Assembly (NCBI RefSeq): GCF_002160025.1
Contig: NZ_NFJU01000002.1
Span: forward strand, 1 to 64,000
Direction: 5' to 3'
From: Anaeromassilibacillus sp. An200
GTDB lineage: Bacteria > Bacillota > Clostridia > Oscillospirales > Acutalibacteraceae
Length of the DNA stretch: 64,000 bases
Below, piece after piece: positions 47,121 to 57,322 of this stretch. The notes under the pieces are model-generated. The model made no database searches and was not told the DNA's origin. It saw nothing but the letters and a program-made list of their open reading frames with translations. Every line of letters begins with the position of its first letter. Within the stretch, counting starts at the first letter, position 1. The position numbers and the translations under genes were made by a program.

Positions 47121-48935
47121 TTACCGGCCGCGCAGCAGGTCGGCATAGCGCACGATCAGTGCCGTCAGCTTCGGCAGTCCGCTTTCCCGGCTTACCTGTC
47201 TCCACTGTGCCTGATACAGCGCGTACCAGTGTTCGAGACGGGCCGCGAGCGCGGGATCGGCGCTGCGCGGGCCGGTCAGCCACAGGCCGATCTCGTTCCA
47301 CAGCGTGACGCTCTCCGCCGTGACGGATGCCAGACTGATGATCTCCTTCTTTCCGGCGGGCAGACCGGCGGAGCAGACCAGAATCCGCGCGAGAGCGGCG
47401 GCCACGTCCTCATTGGCCTTTGGCGCCTGCGTCATGTCCAGCTCCGCGAGCAGCTCGGCGCGGCGCGCGTCGTCGCCCTCGATCCAGTTGACGGCATGCT
47501 GCCAGTCGAAGATCTCATGATCGGACATGTCGGTGAGCGCACCCATCAGGCGGCCCGAGGGATCGCCGTAATAGACGCGGGAAATCGCTTCGTCCAGCTC
47601 CTCCATCCCGGCCGGCTCCGCGTTCCACGCGAAGGCCGCGCCATACAGCACGCCGGGAATGGTCAGGCGCGGGTCGTTGACATGGGAATAGTCGCCCCAG
47701 TCGGTGTTGAGGATGCCGACGGCATGGTACTTGTGAGCGTGGCCGCACATGACGCGGTTGTTGCTATAGGCATTGCGGTACAGCGGCACCCAGCGGTTCC
47801 AGCCGCACACACCCGGGCAGGCGTACTGTGTGATACCGCTCGCGGCAATATCGCGGATCTCGTTCTCGCGCTGGTTCGGCAGATAGCCCCAGTTCAGGCA
47901 GATTGTCTCCGGGGGCAGCTCGGCACAGCTCTGCGGGAAGCGCCACATAATGTCGCCCCAGAACATCGGCGTGCAGCCCTGCTCCACGAGATACTCGCAC
48001 AGCGCCTTGACATGGCGGACATACAGCTCCTTCTCGCCCAGCTCATCCGCGAGCGCCTTGCTGCGGCCCTTGCCGAGGTCGAAGGTTTCGTCCGCGCAGA
48101 TGTTGAACTTCTTCGAGCGGAACAGCGGACGGTACTCATCGATCAGCTTCTTGATGAAGGACAGCACGTCCGGGTTGGAAACGTTCAGCGTGTGGTGCGC
48201 CCCGGCATAGGTGAAGCTGAACGGAATCTTCTCGGAATCCGGAAGCTCGCACAGGTCGCAGCATGTCTTGGTGGACAGGATCTTATACATATGCCCGAAG
48301 GTGGACAGCGACGGCACCAGCTCAATGTGGCGCGCGGCGCAGTAATCGTCCAGCTCCAGAATGTCGTCGGCGGTCAGCGGCGTGTCGTCGCGCCATGCCT
48401 CGGACAGATCGCGGAACAGGTAGGTGTGCTCAATGTACAGCTGCCACTGGTTGATCTTGTAGCGGCACAGCAGATCCGCCATGCGCTTGAGATAGTCCAG
48501 CTTCGGCACACGCCCGCGCGAGCAGTCCAGATAGTACCCGCGGTTTTGCAGATCCGGCCAGTCCTCGACGAACAGGCCCGGCAGCACAGCGCCGCTGCGC
48601 TCGAGGAGCTGGATCAGCGTCTGCACGCCGTTGCACAAAGCTTCGTCGTCTCCGGCGGCCACCGTCACACCCTCGGGCGAAACGGTGATCGTGTAATGGC
48701 CCGCGGACTGCGCGGGATCCAGGCAAAGGGCAAAATCCCCCTTTGCCGGTTCACCGCGCCCAAGCGCGGGGCAAAGCCCCGCGTGGTCACGGACAGCGTC
48801 GCGCAGCATCTGGGCGTAGAGAAGGGCTTCCGGCGCCGTCCCGGCACACAGGACGACGCGGGTATGAGGGGTCAGGGTCAAGCCCTCGGAACGGGACTCC
48901 ACCCGTTTGGGCTGCGGCAGAAAATTCATAGCCAT
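47121..48935 (-). CDS. GH20-type beta-N-acetylhexosaminidase
   Basis: 604 residues. An N-terminal GH20b-like domain is followed by the catalytic barrel: NRGYYLDCSRGRVPKLDYLK, INQWQLYIEHTYLFRDLSE, and FNICADETFDLGKG with the Asp-Glu catalytic pair. It removes terminal beta-GlcNAc/GalNAc through substrate-assisted catalysis. No signal peptide, so intracellular. Within this locus it would cleave GlcNAc from trimmed N-glycan cores. ATG 48935 follows GAGGAAT; a longer frame to 48986 has no RBS. Confidence 0.85.
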   Translation of the reverse strand: MAMNFLPQPKRVESRSEGLTLTPHTRVVLCAGTAPEALLYAQMLRDAVRDHAGLCPALGRGEPAKGDFALCLDPAQSAGHYTITVSPEGVTVAAGDDEALCNGVQTLIQLLERSGAVLPGLFVEDWPDLQNRGYYLDCSRGRVPKLDYLKRMADLLCRYKINQWQLYIEHTYLFRDLSEAWRDDTPLTADDILELDDYCAARHIELVPSLSTFGHMYKILSTKTCCDLCELPDSEKIPFSFTYAGAHHTLNVSNPDVLSFIKKLIDEYRPLFRSKKFNICADETFDLGKGRSKALADELGEKELYVRHVKALCEYLVEQGCTPMFWGDIMWRFPQSCAELPPETICLNWGYLPNQRENEIRDIAASGITQYACPGVCGWNRWVPLYRNAYSNNRVMCGHAHKYHAVGILNTDWGDYSHVNDPRLTIPGVLYGAAFAWNAEPAGMEELDEAISRVYYGDPSGRLMGALTDMSDHEIFDWQHAVNWIEGDDARRAELLAELDMTQAPKANEDVAAALARILVCSAGLPAGKKEIISLASVTAESVTLWNEIGLWLTGPRSADPALAARLEHWYALYQAQWRQVSRESGLPKLTALIVRYADLLRGR

Positions 48936-48986
48936 AAAAAATTCCTCGCTGCCTTGCGGCTTGTTATTTGGGAGCGCGCACGCCAA

Positions 48987-51900
48987 TCAGCGGATGCGCA
49001 GCGTCTTGATCTCATAGGGCTTGATGGTGAAGCGCACGCTGCCGTCCTCCACCGCGACGGGCTCGCCGTCCGGCTGCTCCAGGCAGTCGCAGCTCTCGGC
49101 GGAAGCAAACGGGAGTCCCCAGTGCAGCACCGTCTCGGTCAGGGCATTCTCGCTCTCATACATACGCACGATCACGCCGTCGCCGTCATCGGCCTGCTTG
49201 ACGGTCTCCACCACCACGTTGGGCGCATCGCAGAAGGCCAGAGAGAAGCTGTCGCCCGGGACGCCGCCCGCCACAGCCAGCGCGGGCTGGTTGAGGAAGT
49301 ACGCTTCACGCACCGTGCCTGCCGCGCGCCAGGTCTCGGCGTGGGGATAGATCGCATAGGTGAAGTGATGCGTCTCCTGATCGGTCGTCGGGTTCGGCTC
49401 AATGCCGGACTTGATGAGCGTCAGCGAAATGCAGCTGTCCTTCACGGAATGGCCATACTTGCAGTCGTTGAGCAGGCTCACGCCGTAATGGCCTTCGGAC
49501 AGGTCGGCCCACTTCTGGCCGCAGCTCTCAAACCGCGCCTTGTCCCAGCTGGTGTTGGTGTGGGTCTTGCGGGTGAGGTTGCCGTACTGAATCTCGAAGG
49601 TTGCTTCGTCGGTGTGAACATTGATCGGGAACTGCACCTTGAGCAGATGCTGGTGCTCGTGCCAGTCCACCGTGGTCACAAAGTCGATGCGGCGGGTATC
49701 GGCATAGAAATGGATATCCTGGGCGATTGTGGAGTTGCTGAACGCGCGCTCGATGTGCAGCGTCGCACGCACGGGGCCGGTCTCCGTCCAGCGGAATTCC
49801 TTAAGATCCGTCACATCCCAGAACTTTTCCGTGTAGTAGATATCAATATCCCAGTTGTCATAGTAGATGGGCTTATCCTCAAACACGCGCAGGAGGTTTC
49901 CGGTCTTGCCGGCCTGGAGCACCTCGCGGCGGTTCTCCTTGTCGAACAGGCCGGCAATCTGGCCGTTCTCATCAAAGCGCACCGCGTAGAACGGCGTTTC
50001 CAGCGTATGGCCGTCCGCGCCCAGCACAAAGCGTTCGGCGGCAGCGGGAGCGGCGGCAGGGGCAAACGTCCTGCGTCCCTTGGCGGGCAGGCTCTCTACA
50101 TAGACAACCGCGCCGTTTTCCGTCTGCTGCACCGGGTACACATGGCCCTCGCCGTCGGACAGGGCGGCGGCGGTGCACTTGCCCAGCTCCACCACGTCAT
50201 TGCGCGCAAAGCCGGTGGTGTTGAACACGGTGATTCCCTCGCCCGCCGGAGTCAGAGCGGCCAGGCGCTCGTCGCGCAGCTTGCCGATCTCTTCCTCCAT
50301 CTGCTCATACTCGCGCTTGGTGACCTCGTACACCTCATGGATGGAGGAGCCGGGCAGGATGTCGTGGAACTGGTTCAGGAGGATGCCGTGCCACAGGCGG
50401 TCAATCGCCTCGGCGGGATACGGCACTTCCTTCGCGGCCAGCACGCTGAGCAGCTCGAGATCCATCATGTGCAGCTCCGCCTTGCGGTTGGAGCGCTTGT
50501 TGCGCGCCATGGAGGTCAGGGTGCCGCGGTGGTACTCAAAGTACAGCTCACCCTCCCAGGTGGGCAGGCGGCGGTTGCCGCTCACGCGCTCATTGAGCTC
50601 GTCGAAGAACGTGCGGGAGAATGCCTGGCGCACCTTCGGCAGGCCCTCGATCCCCTTCTCCATGCGCAGGGAGGTTTCCAGCATGGCGCGGGTCGGTCCG
50701 CCGCCGCCGTCTCCGTAGCCGTAGGAGATCAGAATGTCGTTGTTGATGTCCTTCTGCTGGTAGCGGTGCCAGCCGCCGATGATGGCGTCGGGATGCAGCA
50801 TGCCGTTGTAGGTGGTGAAGAAGTCCTTCTCATCCTGGCCGACGCCCAGCGTCGTGACGAGATGGGTGAGGATCTCCGTGCCGTCAATGCCGCGCCAGCG
50901 GAAAGTGTCATAAGGCATTTTGTCAAACTGGTTCCACGCCAGCTTCGTCGTCATGAAATAGTCGATGCCGCACTTCTTCATGATCTGCGGCAGCGCGCCG
51001 GAGTAGCCGAACACGTCGGGCAGCCACAGGATGCGGTTGTCGAGATCAAACTCCTCCTTGAAAAAGCGCTTGCCGTAGAGGAACTGGCGCACCAGGCTCT
51101 CGCCGCTCGTCAGGTTGCAGTCGGCTTCCACCCACATGCCGCCCTCGGGCTCCCAGCGGCCCTCGGCGACGCGCTTCTTCACCTGCTCATACAGCTCCGG
51201 ATAGCGCTCCTTGAGGAAGAAATACAGCTGCGGCTGGCTCGACATGAACTTATAGTTCGGATATTCGTCCATCAGCTTGAGGACCGTCGCAAAGCTGCGG
51301 CAGACCTTCTCGCGTGTCTGGGCCACGGTCCACCACCACGCCACATCAATGTGCGTGTGGCCGATGCAGCTGGCGATCACCTCGTCGTTCCCGGCAAGAT
51401 CCGTATACAGCGCCTTGTCGAGATAACGGCGGGCCTCGTCCACGCTGGCACAGAAGCTGTCGTTATACGGGGTGCGCAGATCCAGCAGGTTCACAGCCTC
51501 GTTGAGCACGCGCTCGAGATCATGCCGGGCCTTGCTGTCCGGATCCAATCGCGGGAACGCCTGAAGCGGCACGACCATGTCGTAATACAGCGCTGTGATC
51601 GCCGGATCCACCTCGCGCAGATCCACGATGAGGTTAAACTCCGTATGCAGGATGCCCGTGTAGGCCTGCATCTCCAGACGGTACTGCATGCCCGCCTTCG
51701 CGCAGCGATCCAGCAGCACGTCGCGGTGGTTCATGTCGATGCCCTGCGTCACCACGCCGTTGACGAACAGCAGGAACTGCGGGTTTTTCGCGTCGTCCCA
51801 CTCGTCGATCTGTGTGCAGACGTGCATCCACAGCGGCTTGCCGTCCAGCTCGGGCGGAACGGTCACGTCGGCGCGGAACCAGTAGTGCTTGTCCGGGCCG

Positions 51901-52088
51901 TACCAGTGCATGGTGCGGCAGTCGAACGGCTCAAACGGGGCGGCATCGGCTTCCGCGTCCTCCGGGCGAAGGAAGTTGCCCGGCTTATACACCCAGCTGT
52001 CGGTCGGGAATTTCTGCTTGACGGAGAGCTTTTGCAGCTCCGTGCAGATCCCGTTGATGCGTTTATCAAGAAAGCTCATGGTCTCCAT
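48987..52088 (-). CDS. GH38 alpha-mannosidase
   Basis: 1033 residues, full family length. Catalytic barrel: zinc motif GHTHIDVAWWWTVAQT near residue 240, nucleophile in LWLPDVFGYSGALPQI near 350, and a distal His cluster. A large beta-sandwich C-terminal region follows with KVQFPINVHTDEATFEIQYG. It hydrolyses terminal alpha-linked mannose, here most likely from high-mannose N-glycan fragments. It has no signal peptide. ATG 52088 follows AAAGGAATC. Confidence 0.93.
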   Translation of the reverse strand: METMSFLDKRINGICTELQKLSVKQKFPTDSWVYKPGNFLRPEDAEADAAPFEPFDCRTMHWYGPDKHYWFRADVTVPPELDGKPLWMHVCTQIDEWDDAKNPQFLLFVNGVVTQGIDMNHRDVLLDRCAKAGMQYRLEMQAYTGILHTEFNLIVDLREVDPAITALYYDMVVPLQAFPRLDPDSKARHDLERVLNEAVNLLDLRTPYNDSFCASVDEARRYLDKALYTDLAGNDEVIASCIGHTHIDVAWWWTVAQTREKVCRSFATVLKLMDEYPNYKFMSSQPQLYFFLKERYPELYEQVKKRVAEGRWEPEGGMWVEADCNLTSGESLVRQFLYGKRFFKEEFDLDNRILWLPDVFGYSGALPQIMKKCGIDYFMTTKLAWNQFDKMPYDTFRWRGIDGTEILTHLVTTLGVGQDEKDFFTTYNGMLHPDAIIGGWHRYQQKDINNDILISYGYGDGGGGPTRAMLETSLRMEKGIEGLPKVRQAFSRTFFDELNERVSGNRRLPTWEGELYFEYHRGTLTSMARNKRSNRKAELHMMDLELLSVLAAKEVPYPAEAIDRLWHGILLNQFHDILPGSSIHEVYEVTKREYEQMEEEIGKLRDERLAALTPAGEGITVFNTTGFARNDVVELGKCTAAALSDGEGHVYPVQQTENGAVVYVESLPAKGRRTFAPAAAPAAAERFVLGADGHTLETPFYAVRFDENGQIAGLFDKENRREVLQAGKTGNLLRVFEDKPIYYDNWDIDIYYTEKFWDVTDLKEFRWTETGPVRATLHIERAFSNSTIAQDIHFYADTRRIDFVTTVDWHEHQHLLKVQFPINVHTDEATFEIQYGNLTRKTHTNTSWDKARFESCGQKWADLSEGHYGVSLLNDCKYGHSVKDSCISLTLIKSGIEPNPTTDQETHHFTYAIYPHAETWRAAGTVREAYFLNQPALAVAGGVPGDSFSLAFCDAPNVVVETVKQADDGDGVIVRMYESENALTETVLHWGLPFASAESCDCLEQPDGEPVAVEDGSVRFTIKPYEIKTLRIR

Positions 52089-52116
52089 ATGCTGATTCCT
52101 TTCTCCGAAATCCGGT

Positions 52117-53106
52117 TCAGAACGAGTTAGCCTTGATGTAATCGAGGACGCGGTCCACGGTGGTAAACGCCAGGCCGGTGACGGTGTCGGCGCAGCCGTA
52201 GTAAACGGCGATGCGGCCGGTCGGCGCGTCCGTCAGCGCCGCGCAGGGGAAGGTCACGTTCGGCACGTCGCCCACACACTCATACAGCATCTGCGGGGCG
52301 AGGATATAATCCTTTCCTCTGGCCTTGACCTTCCACGGCTCGCCGAGATCCAGCAGGGCCGCGCCCATGCGGTACACATAGCCGTTGCAGGTGTTGATGA
52401 CGCCGTGGTAAATGAGCAGCCAGCCCTCGTCCGTCTCGATCGGGCTGGGGCCGGGGCCGATTTTCAGGCTCTGCCACGCGGAGGTATCGCCCGGGACGGC
52501 GCCCATCATGTAGCGGTGGCGTCCCCAGTAGACAAGATCCTCACTCTGGCTGACAAAGATATCGCCGAACGGGGTGTGGCCCGTATCGCTCGGACGGCTC
52601 ATCATCATATAGCGTCCCTGGATCTTGCGCGGGAACAGGACGCCGTTGCGGTTATACGGGAGGAAAGCGTTCTCCAGCTGATGGAAGGTCTTGAAATCCT
52701 CCGTCCAGGCCAGACCGATCGTCGGGCCGTGGTAGCCGTTGCACCAGCTGACGTAGTATTTGCCCTCCATCAGGCAGACGCGCGCGTCATAGCGGTATTC
52801 GCGCTTCGTGATCTCCGGGTCGTCGCCCACGATGTGGATCGGCTCGTCGTCGATGGTCCAGTGGATGCCGTCCTTGCTGAATCCGGCGAACAGATCCATA
52901 CTGATGGACAGGCTGTCGCAGCGGAACACACCCGCAAAGCCGTCCTTGTAGGGGACCACCGCGCTGTTGAACACGCTGTTGGAGCGCTTGTTGCCGTCGC
53001 GGCCGATGATGGGGTTGCCGTCAAAGCGCCACAGCGGGGTGCGCAGGGTCTCAGGCGGATCCTGCCAGGGGATGTTGGGTAATGCGTTTCCGATAATCTT
53101 TGCCAT
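52117..53106 (-). CDS. GH130 mannoside phosphorylase (Man-GlcNAc type)
   Basis: 329 residues, a five-bladed beta-propeller. Family residues: NSVFNSAVVPYKDGFAGVFR, YDARVCLMEGKYYVSWCNGYHG and LFPRKIQGRYMMMSRPSD. GH130 enzymes cleave beta-1,4-mannosyl bonds with phosphate, giving mannose-1-P; subfamily 2 acts on Man-beta-1,4-GlcNAc, the N-glycan core disaccharide. Clustering with GH38 and GH20 makes that subfamily likely. ATG 53106 follows AAAGGAGGTTC. Its product would feed the mutase and ManA encoded at 41333-43952. Confidence 0.88.
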   Translation of the reverse strand: MAKIIGNALPNIPWQDPPETLRTPLWRFDGNPIIGRDGNKRSNSVFNSAVVPYKDGFAGVFRCDSLSISMDLFAGFSKDGIHWTIDDEPIHIVGDDPEITKREYRYDARVCLMEGKYYVSWCNGYHGPTIGLAWTEDFKTFHQLENAFLPYNRNGVLFPRKIQGRYMMMSRPSDTGHTPFGDIFVSQSEDLVYWGRHRYMMGAVPGDTSAWQSLKIGPGPSPIETDEGWLLIYHGVINTCNGYVYRMGAALLDLGEPWKVKARGKDYILAPQMLYECVGDVPNVTFPCAALTDAPTGRIAVYYGCADTVTGLAFTTVDRVLDYIKANSF

Positions 53107-53135
53107 AAAGAACCTCCTTTGGGTCTCAGGAGTGG

Positions 53136-55538
53136 TCAGTCTTCCACGATCCGCACGACGGGCTCAAACATGCGCTCATGCAGAGCGTCCATCGCGCGCT
53201 CAGGGTCGGTTTCATCCGTCAGCCACAGGGTATAGCGGTACTCGGTAAAGCCGGACAGATCCAGCTTGAAATTGGTTTCCCAGATGTTGTTCATCAGCCA
53301 GCTCCATACCGAACGGTGATTATCCTCCGGGCGGTTTTCGCACAGACGGATCGGGTGGTGGGTAAGCTCGCCGAAATAGAACAGCGGGACGTCATGCGAA
53401 GCCAGCAGCACACCGCCGCCCTCGCCCAGCCAGGCCAGGCCGTCGTCGCTCATGCTGTACTCCATGCCGCCGCCGGGCAGCTGATCCACACCGGGGCGCA
53501 TGGCCTCGCGGCCGCCCTTGCGCAGCCACAGCTCGTGGCCGGGAAGCTCCAGTGTCACCGGCACATAGACGCTCTCAATGTCGGTGGACAGCGTCTTGCC
53601 CAGCTCCACGCGCAGATCGATGCGGGGCAGCTCCTCATACAGCTTGAGCACCACATCGCAGTGGACGCTTCCTTCCATGGAGCCGCGCAGGCGCAGCGTG
53701 GTGAACACGGGGCCGCGCTCTTCGCAGATCACTTCCTCGAGCACGGCGGGGAATTGCTCCGCGTGCTGTCCGCGGACGTTGCGCCCCAGCAGGCGGCGCT
53801 CCTGCTCCGCCGGGCAGGGTCCCTCGGCGCGCACCCGCGTGCGCTCGTAAACGGGCGTGAAGAACGGCACGCCGCCCCGCATCATCAGCTCGCGCCCGGC
53901 ACGCTTGTCATACAAACTGCACAGGCCGCGCCCGACTTCGTATCCGATACGGAAAAAGTGGTTTTCAAAGCCGTAGGGCAAGCGGTAGGAAACCGGGTCG
54001 TAATCGTTCACGACGTCGCGCACGCACTCCGCGCCAACGTAGCACCGGCGGGTGTTCAGGCGCTGCGCGGGGGCTTCGGCCCTGTGATACGTATACGATT
54101 TCCACTCGCCCGGCGCGAAATCGTCCACAAAGGTGATACGGCGGCCGCGCGGGTGCGGGCTGACCTGGCACGGCAGCTCCCGGCCGTCCTCCGCGCGGAT
54201 AACGGCGGCGGGCAATCCCGCGGGCAGCGTCTCGATGTAAAACTCCACGGCCATCGGGCCGGAAAGCGCGGTCGGGTTCTGCACACGGATGCGGCCCTCG
54301 GTCGCGTAATAGCGCAGGATATCGCCCTGCTCCCTCGCGATCCGTCCGAGCATCCGCGCCGCGCCCTCATGCGCGCGGCTGGCGTAGCCGTTCTTGCGCA
54401 TGTCGAGGTCAAGCACCATCGACTCATACGGATTCGTGATGCTGGCCGAATGGCCCCAGGTGTGCTCGGCGTAGAGCAGCAGGCTGTCCTCCGTGTCCCG
54501 CACCAGAGCACCGTCCTTCCCGTCCAGCTCCGGATCCAGGCGGCGGGCCAGCTCATAGCTGCGGCGCGCGCCGAGATAGTGCTTGACGGCATACGGGGTG
54601 GAGCCGACGCCATAGGCCCACCAGTCGTTGAGATCGCCCCGGTAAACCGGCGCGTCCTTCAGCTTTGGGACAATCTCGCCGTACAGCTCCTGCAGGCTGA
54701 CCATGCGCACCCGCACCTTATCCCCATACCGCTGGTTGAAGCCCTCGATCGTGCGCAGGATCAGCGGCTCCGGCGGAGCGTTGTCGCTGAACACTCCGGA
54801 CACCGACGCGGGGATGAAATCGTAGGGATAGCCGTTTTCCTCGCACTCGGTCAGGTAATCATCCAGATTCTTTGCCAGCGCTTCCACGTCGTCCTGCGGC
54901 TGCGGATCGCCGCCGAGGCGGTCGAGCATCATGAAATTGACGGTATGGTTGGGACGCAGGCCCAGTACATTTCCCAGGTTATAATGCTCGCCGTTCCAAA
55001 CCAGCAGACGGCGGCCGTCCGCGTTCTCCCAGAAATAGGCGTTCTGGTTCTGCCACAGCGGATACATTCCGTGATGACAGTGAATATTAGTGTATAAAAA
55101 TTCAATTCCGTTGTCAATCATCGCGTCGCGCTGGCCCATGGACAGGCCGTTGATATCGGCGCACATGGCGGTGCGAAGCGTGATGCCGGAATCGGCAAAG
55201 CGCTCCCTCCAGGTGCTCAGGCGGCGGGAATAGATCCCGCAGTCAAGCAGATCCGTGAAGTTGAGATAATTGGCTGAAAGGCCGATCCGCCCCTGTGCGG
55301 CCAGCTCCAGGAACAGGCGCTGCTCCTCGGGCGCGGCGCTTTCAAAAAACTGCTCCACGCAGTACAGCGTTTCACAGTTCCAGCGGAACTGTGCGTTTTC
55401 CGGTTCCTGCATCAGGCGCAGGGCGCTGCGGATGTAGTCGGTTTGCAGGTCGATGACATGCTCCTGCAAATCGGTGTAGCCGATATCGGTATGGGAATGG
55501 TGCACGGCATACACCGTGCGGATGGCGTGCTGCTTCAT
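53136..55538 (-). CDS. Divergent GH38-like mannosidase
   Basis: 800 residues. It begins with VYAVHHSHTDIGYTDLQEH, the HxHxD zinc motif of GH38. A candidate nucleophile lies in TAMCADINGLSMGQ, and a distal WGHSASITNPYE follows. It is shorter than the GH38 enzyme at 48987 and poorly similar by eye, so it is a different subfamily. Relatives act on alpha-mannosides, but specificity is open. No signal peptide. ATG 55538 follows a GGGGG run. Confidence 0.75.
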   Translation of the reverse strand: MKQHAIRTVYAVHHSHTDIGYTDLQEHVIDLQTDYIRSALRLMQEPENAQFRWNCETLYCVEQFFESAAPEEQRLFLELAAQGRIGLSANYLNFTDLLDCGIYSRRLSTWRERFADSGITLRTAMCADINGLSMGQRDAMIDNGIEFLYTNIHCHHGMYPLWQNQNAYFWENADGRRLLVWNGEHYNLGNVLGLRPNHTVNFMMLDRLGGDPQPQDDVEALAKNLDDYLTECEENGYPYDFIPASVSGVFSDNAPPEPLILRTIEGFNQRYGDKVRVRMVSLQELYGEIVPKLKDAPVYRGDLNDWWAYGVGSTPYAVKHYLGARRSYELARRLDPELDGKDGALVRDTEDSLLLYAEHTWGHSASITNPYESMVLDLDMRKNGYASRAHEGAARMLGRIAREQGDILRYYATEGRIRVQNPTALSGPMAVEFYIETLPAGLPAAVIRAEDGRELPCQVSPHPRGRRITFVDDFAPGEWKSYTYHRAEAPAQRLNTRRCYVGAECVRDVVNDYDPVSYRLPYGFENHFFRIGYEVGRGLCSLYDKRAGRELMMRGGVPFFTPVYERTRVRAEGPCPAEQERRLLGRNVRGQHAEQFPAVLEEVICEERGPVFTTLRLRGSMEGSVHCDVVLKLYEELPRIDLRVELGKTLSTDIESVYVPVTLELPGHELWLRKGGREAMRPGVDQLPGGGMEYSMSDDGLAWLGEGGGVLLASHDVPLFYFGELTHHPIRLCENRPEDNHRSVWSWLMNNIWETNFKLDLSGFTEYRYTLWLTDETDPERAMDALHERMFEPVVRIVED

Positions 55539-55570
55539 AGTGAAACCCCCGTGGATGGGAAATTGGTGAA

Positions 55571-55661
55571 AAAGGCCGCCGCTGGGCGGGCCGGTGAAAA
55601 CGCGGATCAAGGAAACCCGCTGGCTTGTGTTTTCTCCTGCCCGCTCTCAGCGGCGGCCTTT
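55571..55661 (-). terminator. Terminator between binding-protein and hydrolase genes
   Basis: AAAGGCCGCCGCTG (55571-55584) pairs with CAGCGGCGGCCTTT (55648-55661); GCGGG/CCCGC extends the stem. On the minus strand TTTTT follows. It probably reduces hydrolase expression relative to the transporter. Confidence 0.65.
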
Positions 55662-55701
55662 CTGTTACAGAAAATGAATCGGAATGCTCAGACAGTTTTC
55701 C

Positions 55702-57246
55702 TTATCCGGCATTGCTGGCCAGGAAAGCGTCGACCTGCTCCTGGCACTGCGCGACGATCTCGTCGAAACCGGCGGCGCGCATCTCGGACATAATCTGAGG
55801 AACGATCTCATCGGTGGCACGGGTGCCGGTGAGCAGCTCGCCCTTGTAGCGCTCGTAGACAGCGACGCAGTTCGTCAGCTGATCCTTGAAGTTGGTGGTG
55901 TCAAGGCTGAAGCCCAGCAGCACGGACGGAGAAGCGTTCTCGTTGAGCTCCTTAACCTCGTCGTACTGGTTGAAATCGAAGTCGTCGGTCGGGGTGACGG
56001 CGAAGAAGCTGCCCTGGGTGTAGCCAGCCATGGTCCAGTTGACGTTGTTTCTGTGGACCCACTCCTTGGTGTCGTCGGTGTAATCCCAGTCGTCGCCCTG
56101 CACGCCGTAGTACAGCAGGTCACGGACATAGCTGTCGGTGTTGACCAGTTCCAGCAGCTGGAGAGCCTTCTCCGGGTTCGCGCAGTTGGCGGAAATGCAG
56201 CTCATGGAGCCACGCACGGTGTCGTTGGAAACGATCGTCGGGCCAAGCTTCGTGACAGCAGCCTCAACGCCCATGTTCGGGCCCCAGTTGGTGACGGCGG
56301 CGCCGGACCAGCCCTGTGCTACGCTGCACGGCTTGTAGTTGTTCTCCTCAGGCTTTGTGGCAGCATCGGAGTTGATGATGCCGGCCTGATACCACTCATG
56401 GAAGGTGTCGAGGGAAGCCTGGATGTCCTCCTGCTCCAGCACGGAAACAACCTTGGCTTCCTTGTCGTCATAGCGGACGCCGATCGGCAGCAGGCCGGTG
56501 CCCAGGTTATCATACTCGAAAGCAACCCAGGTCGCGCCGTTCTGGTTCAGCGGGAAGGAAGCCTCGCCCTTGCTGTCCTTCATGGCGGTCAGGGTCTCGG
56601 TGAGAGTGCCCAGATCCTTCATCTCGATGGACTCGGGGATGGTGAAGCCGGTGGATTCCGCCAGCTCCTTGTCCCACACCAGATACTCACTGATGGAGGA
56701 ATCCTTGTAGGACGGAACGGCATACAGCTTGCCGCCCACATAGCAGGCCTCCCAGTAATCCTCGGGGATGGAAGCATACAGATCCGGGGTGGTGGTCTGA
56801 ACCAGCTCGGTGATATCCTTAAACGCACCGATGGTGATGTCGTTGACATAGGTGTTCATGTTGGTGAACAGGATGTCATACTCACCGGCGGTGTTGACAA
56901 TCACGCTGCGGCGGTTGTCCCAGTCGCCCCAGGAAACGATCTGCATGTCGAGGTTGACGCCGATCTTCTCCTCCAGATAGGGATTGATCTGCTCAAGCCA
57001 TGCGTCATAGTTGCTCGGCTGGCCGTTGCCGACGCTGACCCACTTCAGTGTGACCACCTCGCCGGAAGCGGCGTCGCCGCCCGTGGAAGCAGTATCGCCC
57101 GTGGAAGCGGTGTCTCCGCCCGTGGAAGCGGTGTCTCCGCCCGTGGAGGCGGCGCCGGAGCTGGCGGGAGCCTGATTACAGGCGGCCACGCTCGTTGCCA
57201 TGAGCGCTGCCATACTCATTGCAAGAATCTTGTTGAGCTTTTTCAT
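55702..57246 (-). CDS. Carbohydrate ABC transporter substrate-binding lipoprotein
   Basis: 514 residues. The lipobox is in MAALMATSVAAC (Cys ~23), followed by a Thr/Gly/Asp/Ser linker made of near-perfect 7-residue repeats, then an extracellular solute-binding protein type 1 fold (VTLKWVSVGNGQPSNYDAWLEQ). It resembles LplA-type binding proteins paired with LplB/LplC permeases. ATG 57246 follows AAAAGGAG. The ATPase is missing from the operon, as is usual for this class, which shares an MsmK-like ATPase. Confidence 0.9.
   Translation of the reverse strand: MKKLNKILAMSMAALMATSVAACNQAPASSGAASTGGDTASTGGDTASTGDTASTGGDAASGEVVTLKWVSVGNGQPSNYDAWLEQINPYLEEKIGVNLDMQIVSWGDWDNRRSVIVNTAGEYDILFTNMNTYVNDITIGAFKDITELVQTTTPDLYASIPEDYWEACYVGGKLYAVPSYKDSSISEYLVWDKELAESTGFTIPESIEMKDLGTLTETLTAMKDSKGEASFPLNQNGATWVAFEYDNLGTGLLPIGVRYDDKEAKVVSVLEQEDIQASLDTFHEWYQAGIINSDAATKPEENNYKPCSVAQGWSGAAVTNWGPNMGVEAAVTKLGPTIVSNDTVRGSMSCISANCANPEKALQLLELVNTDSYVRDLLYYGVQGDDWDYTDDTKEWVHRNNVNWTMAGYTQGSFFAVTPTDDFDFNQYDEVKELNENASPSVLLGFSLDTTNFKDQLTNCVAVYERYKGELLTGTRATDEIVPQIMSEMRAAGFDEIVAQCQEQVDAFLASNAG
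57081..57158 (-). repeat. Tandem repeat coding for the lipoprotein linker
   Basis: Units of 18-21 bp beginning CCGTGGA(A/G)GC, two of them identical. They encode ASTGGDT-type repeats. Repeat-number variation is likely between strains. Confidence 0.7.
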
Positions 57247-57322
57247 GATGTTTCTCCTTTTTCTATAAAATATAGTTTGAACAGGAAAACCTTGGGAAAC
57301 CAAAGGAAACAGCGGCCGGGCA

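Noticed and set aside
47100-52130. A 1676-codon plus-strand open frame opposite GH20 and GH38
   Set aside because: It is a shadow of high-GC codon use on the other strand: no RBS, no domain, spans several real genes. The long antisense frames at 44495-47308, 1736-3439 and 42222-43976 are dismissed for the same reason.
57081-57158. CRISPR-like short repeats
   Set aside because: Units are contiguous 18-21 bp in-frame repeats coding for a lipoprotein linker, without spacers.
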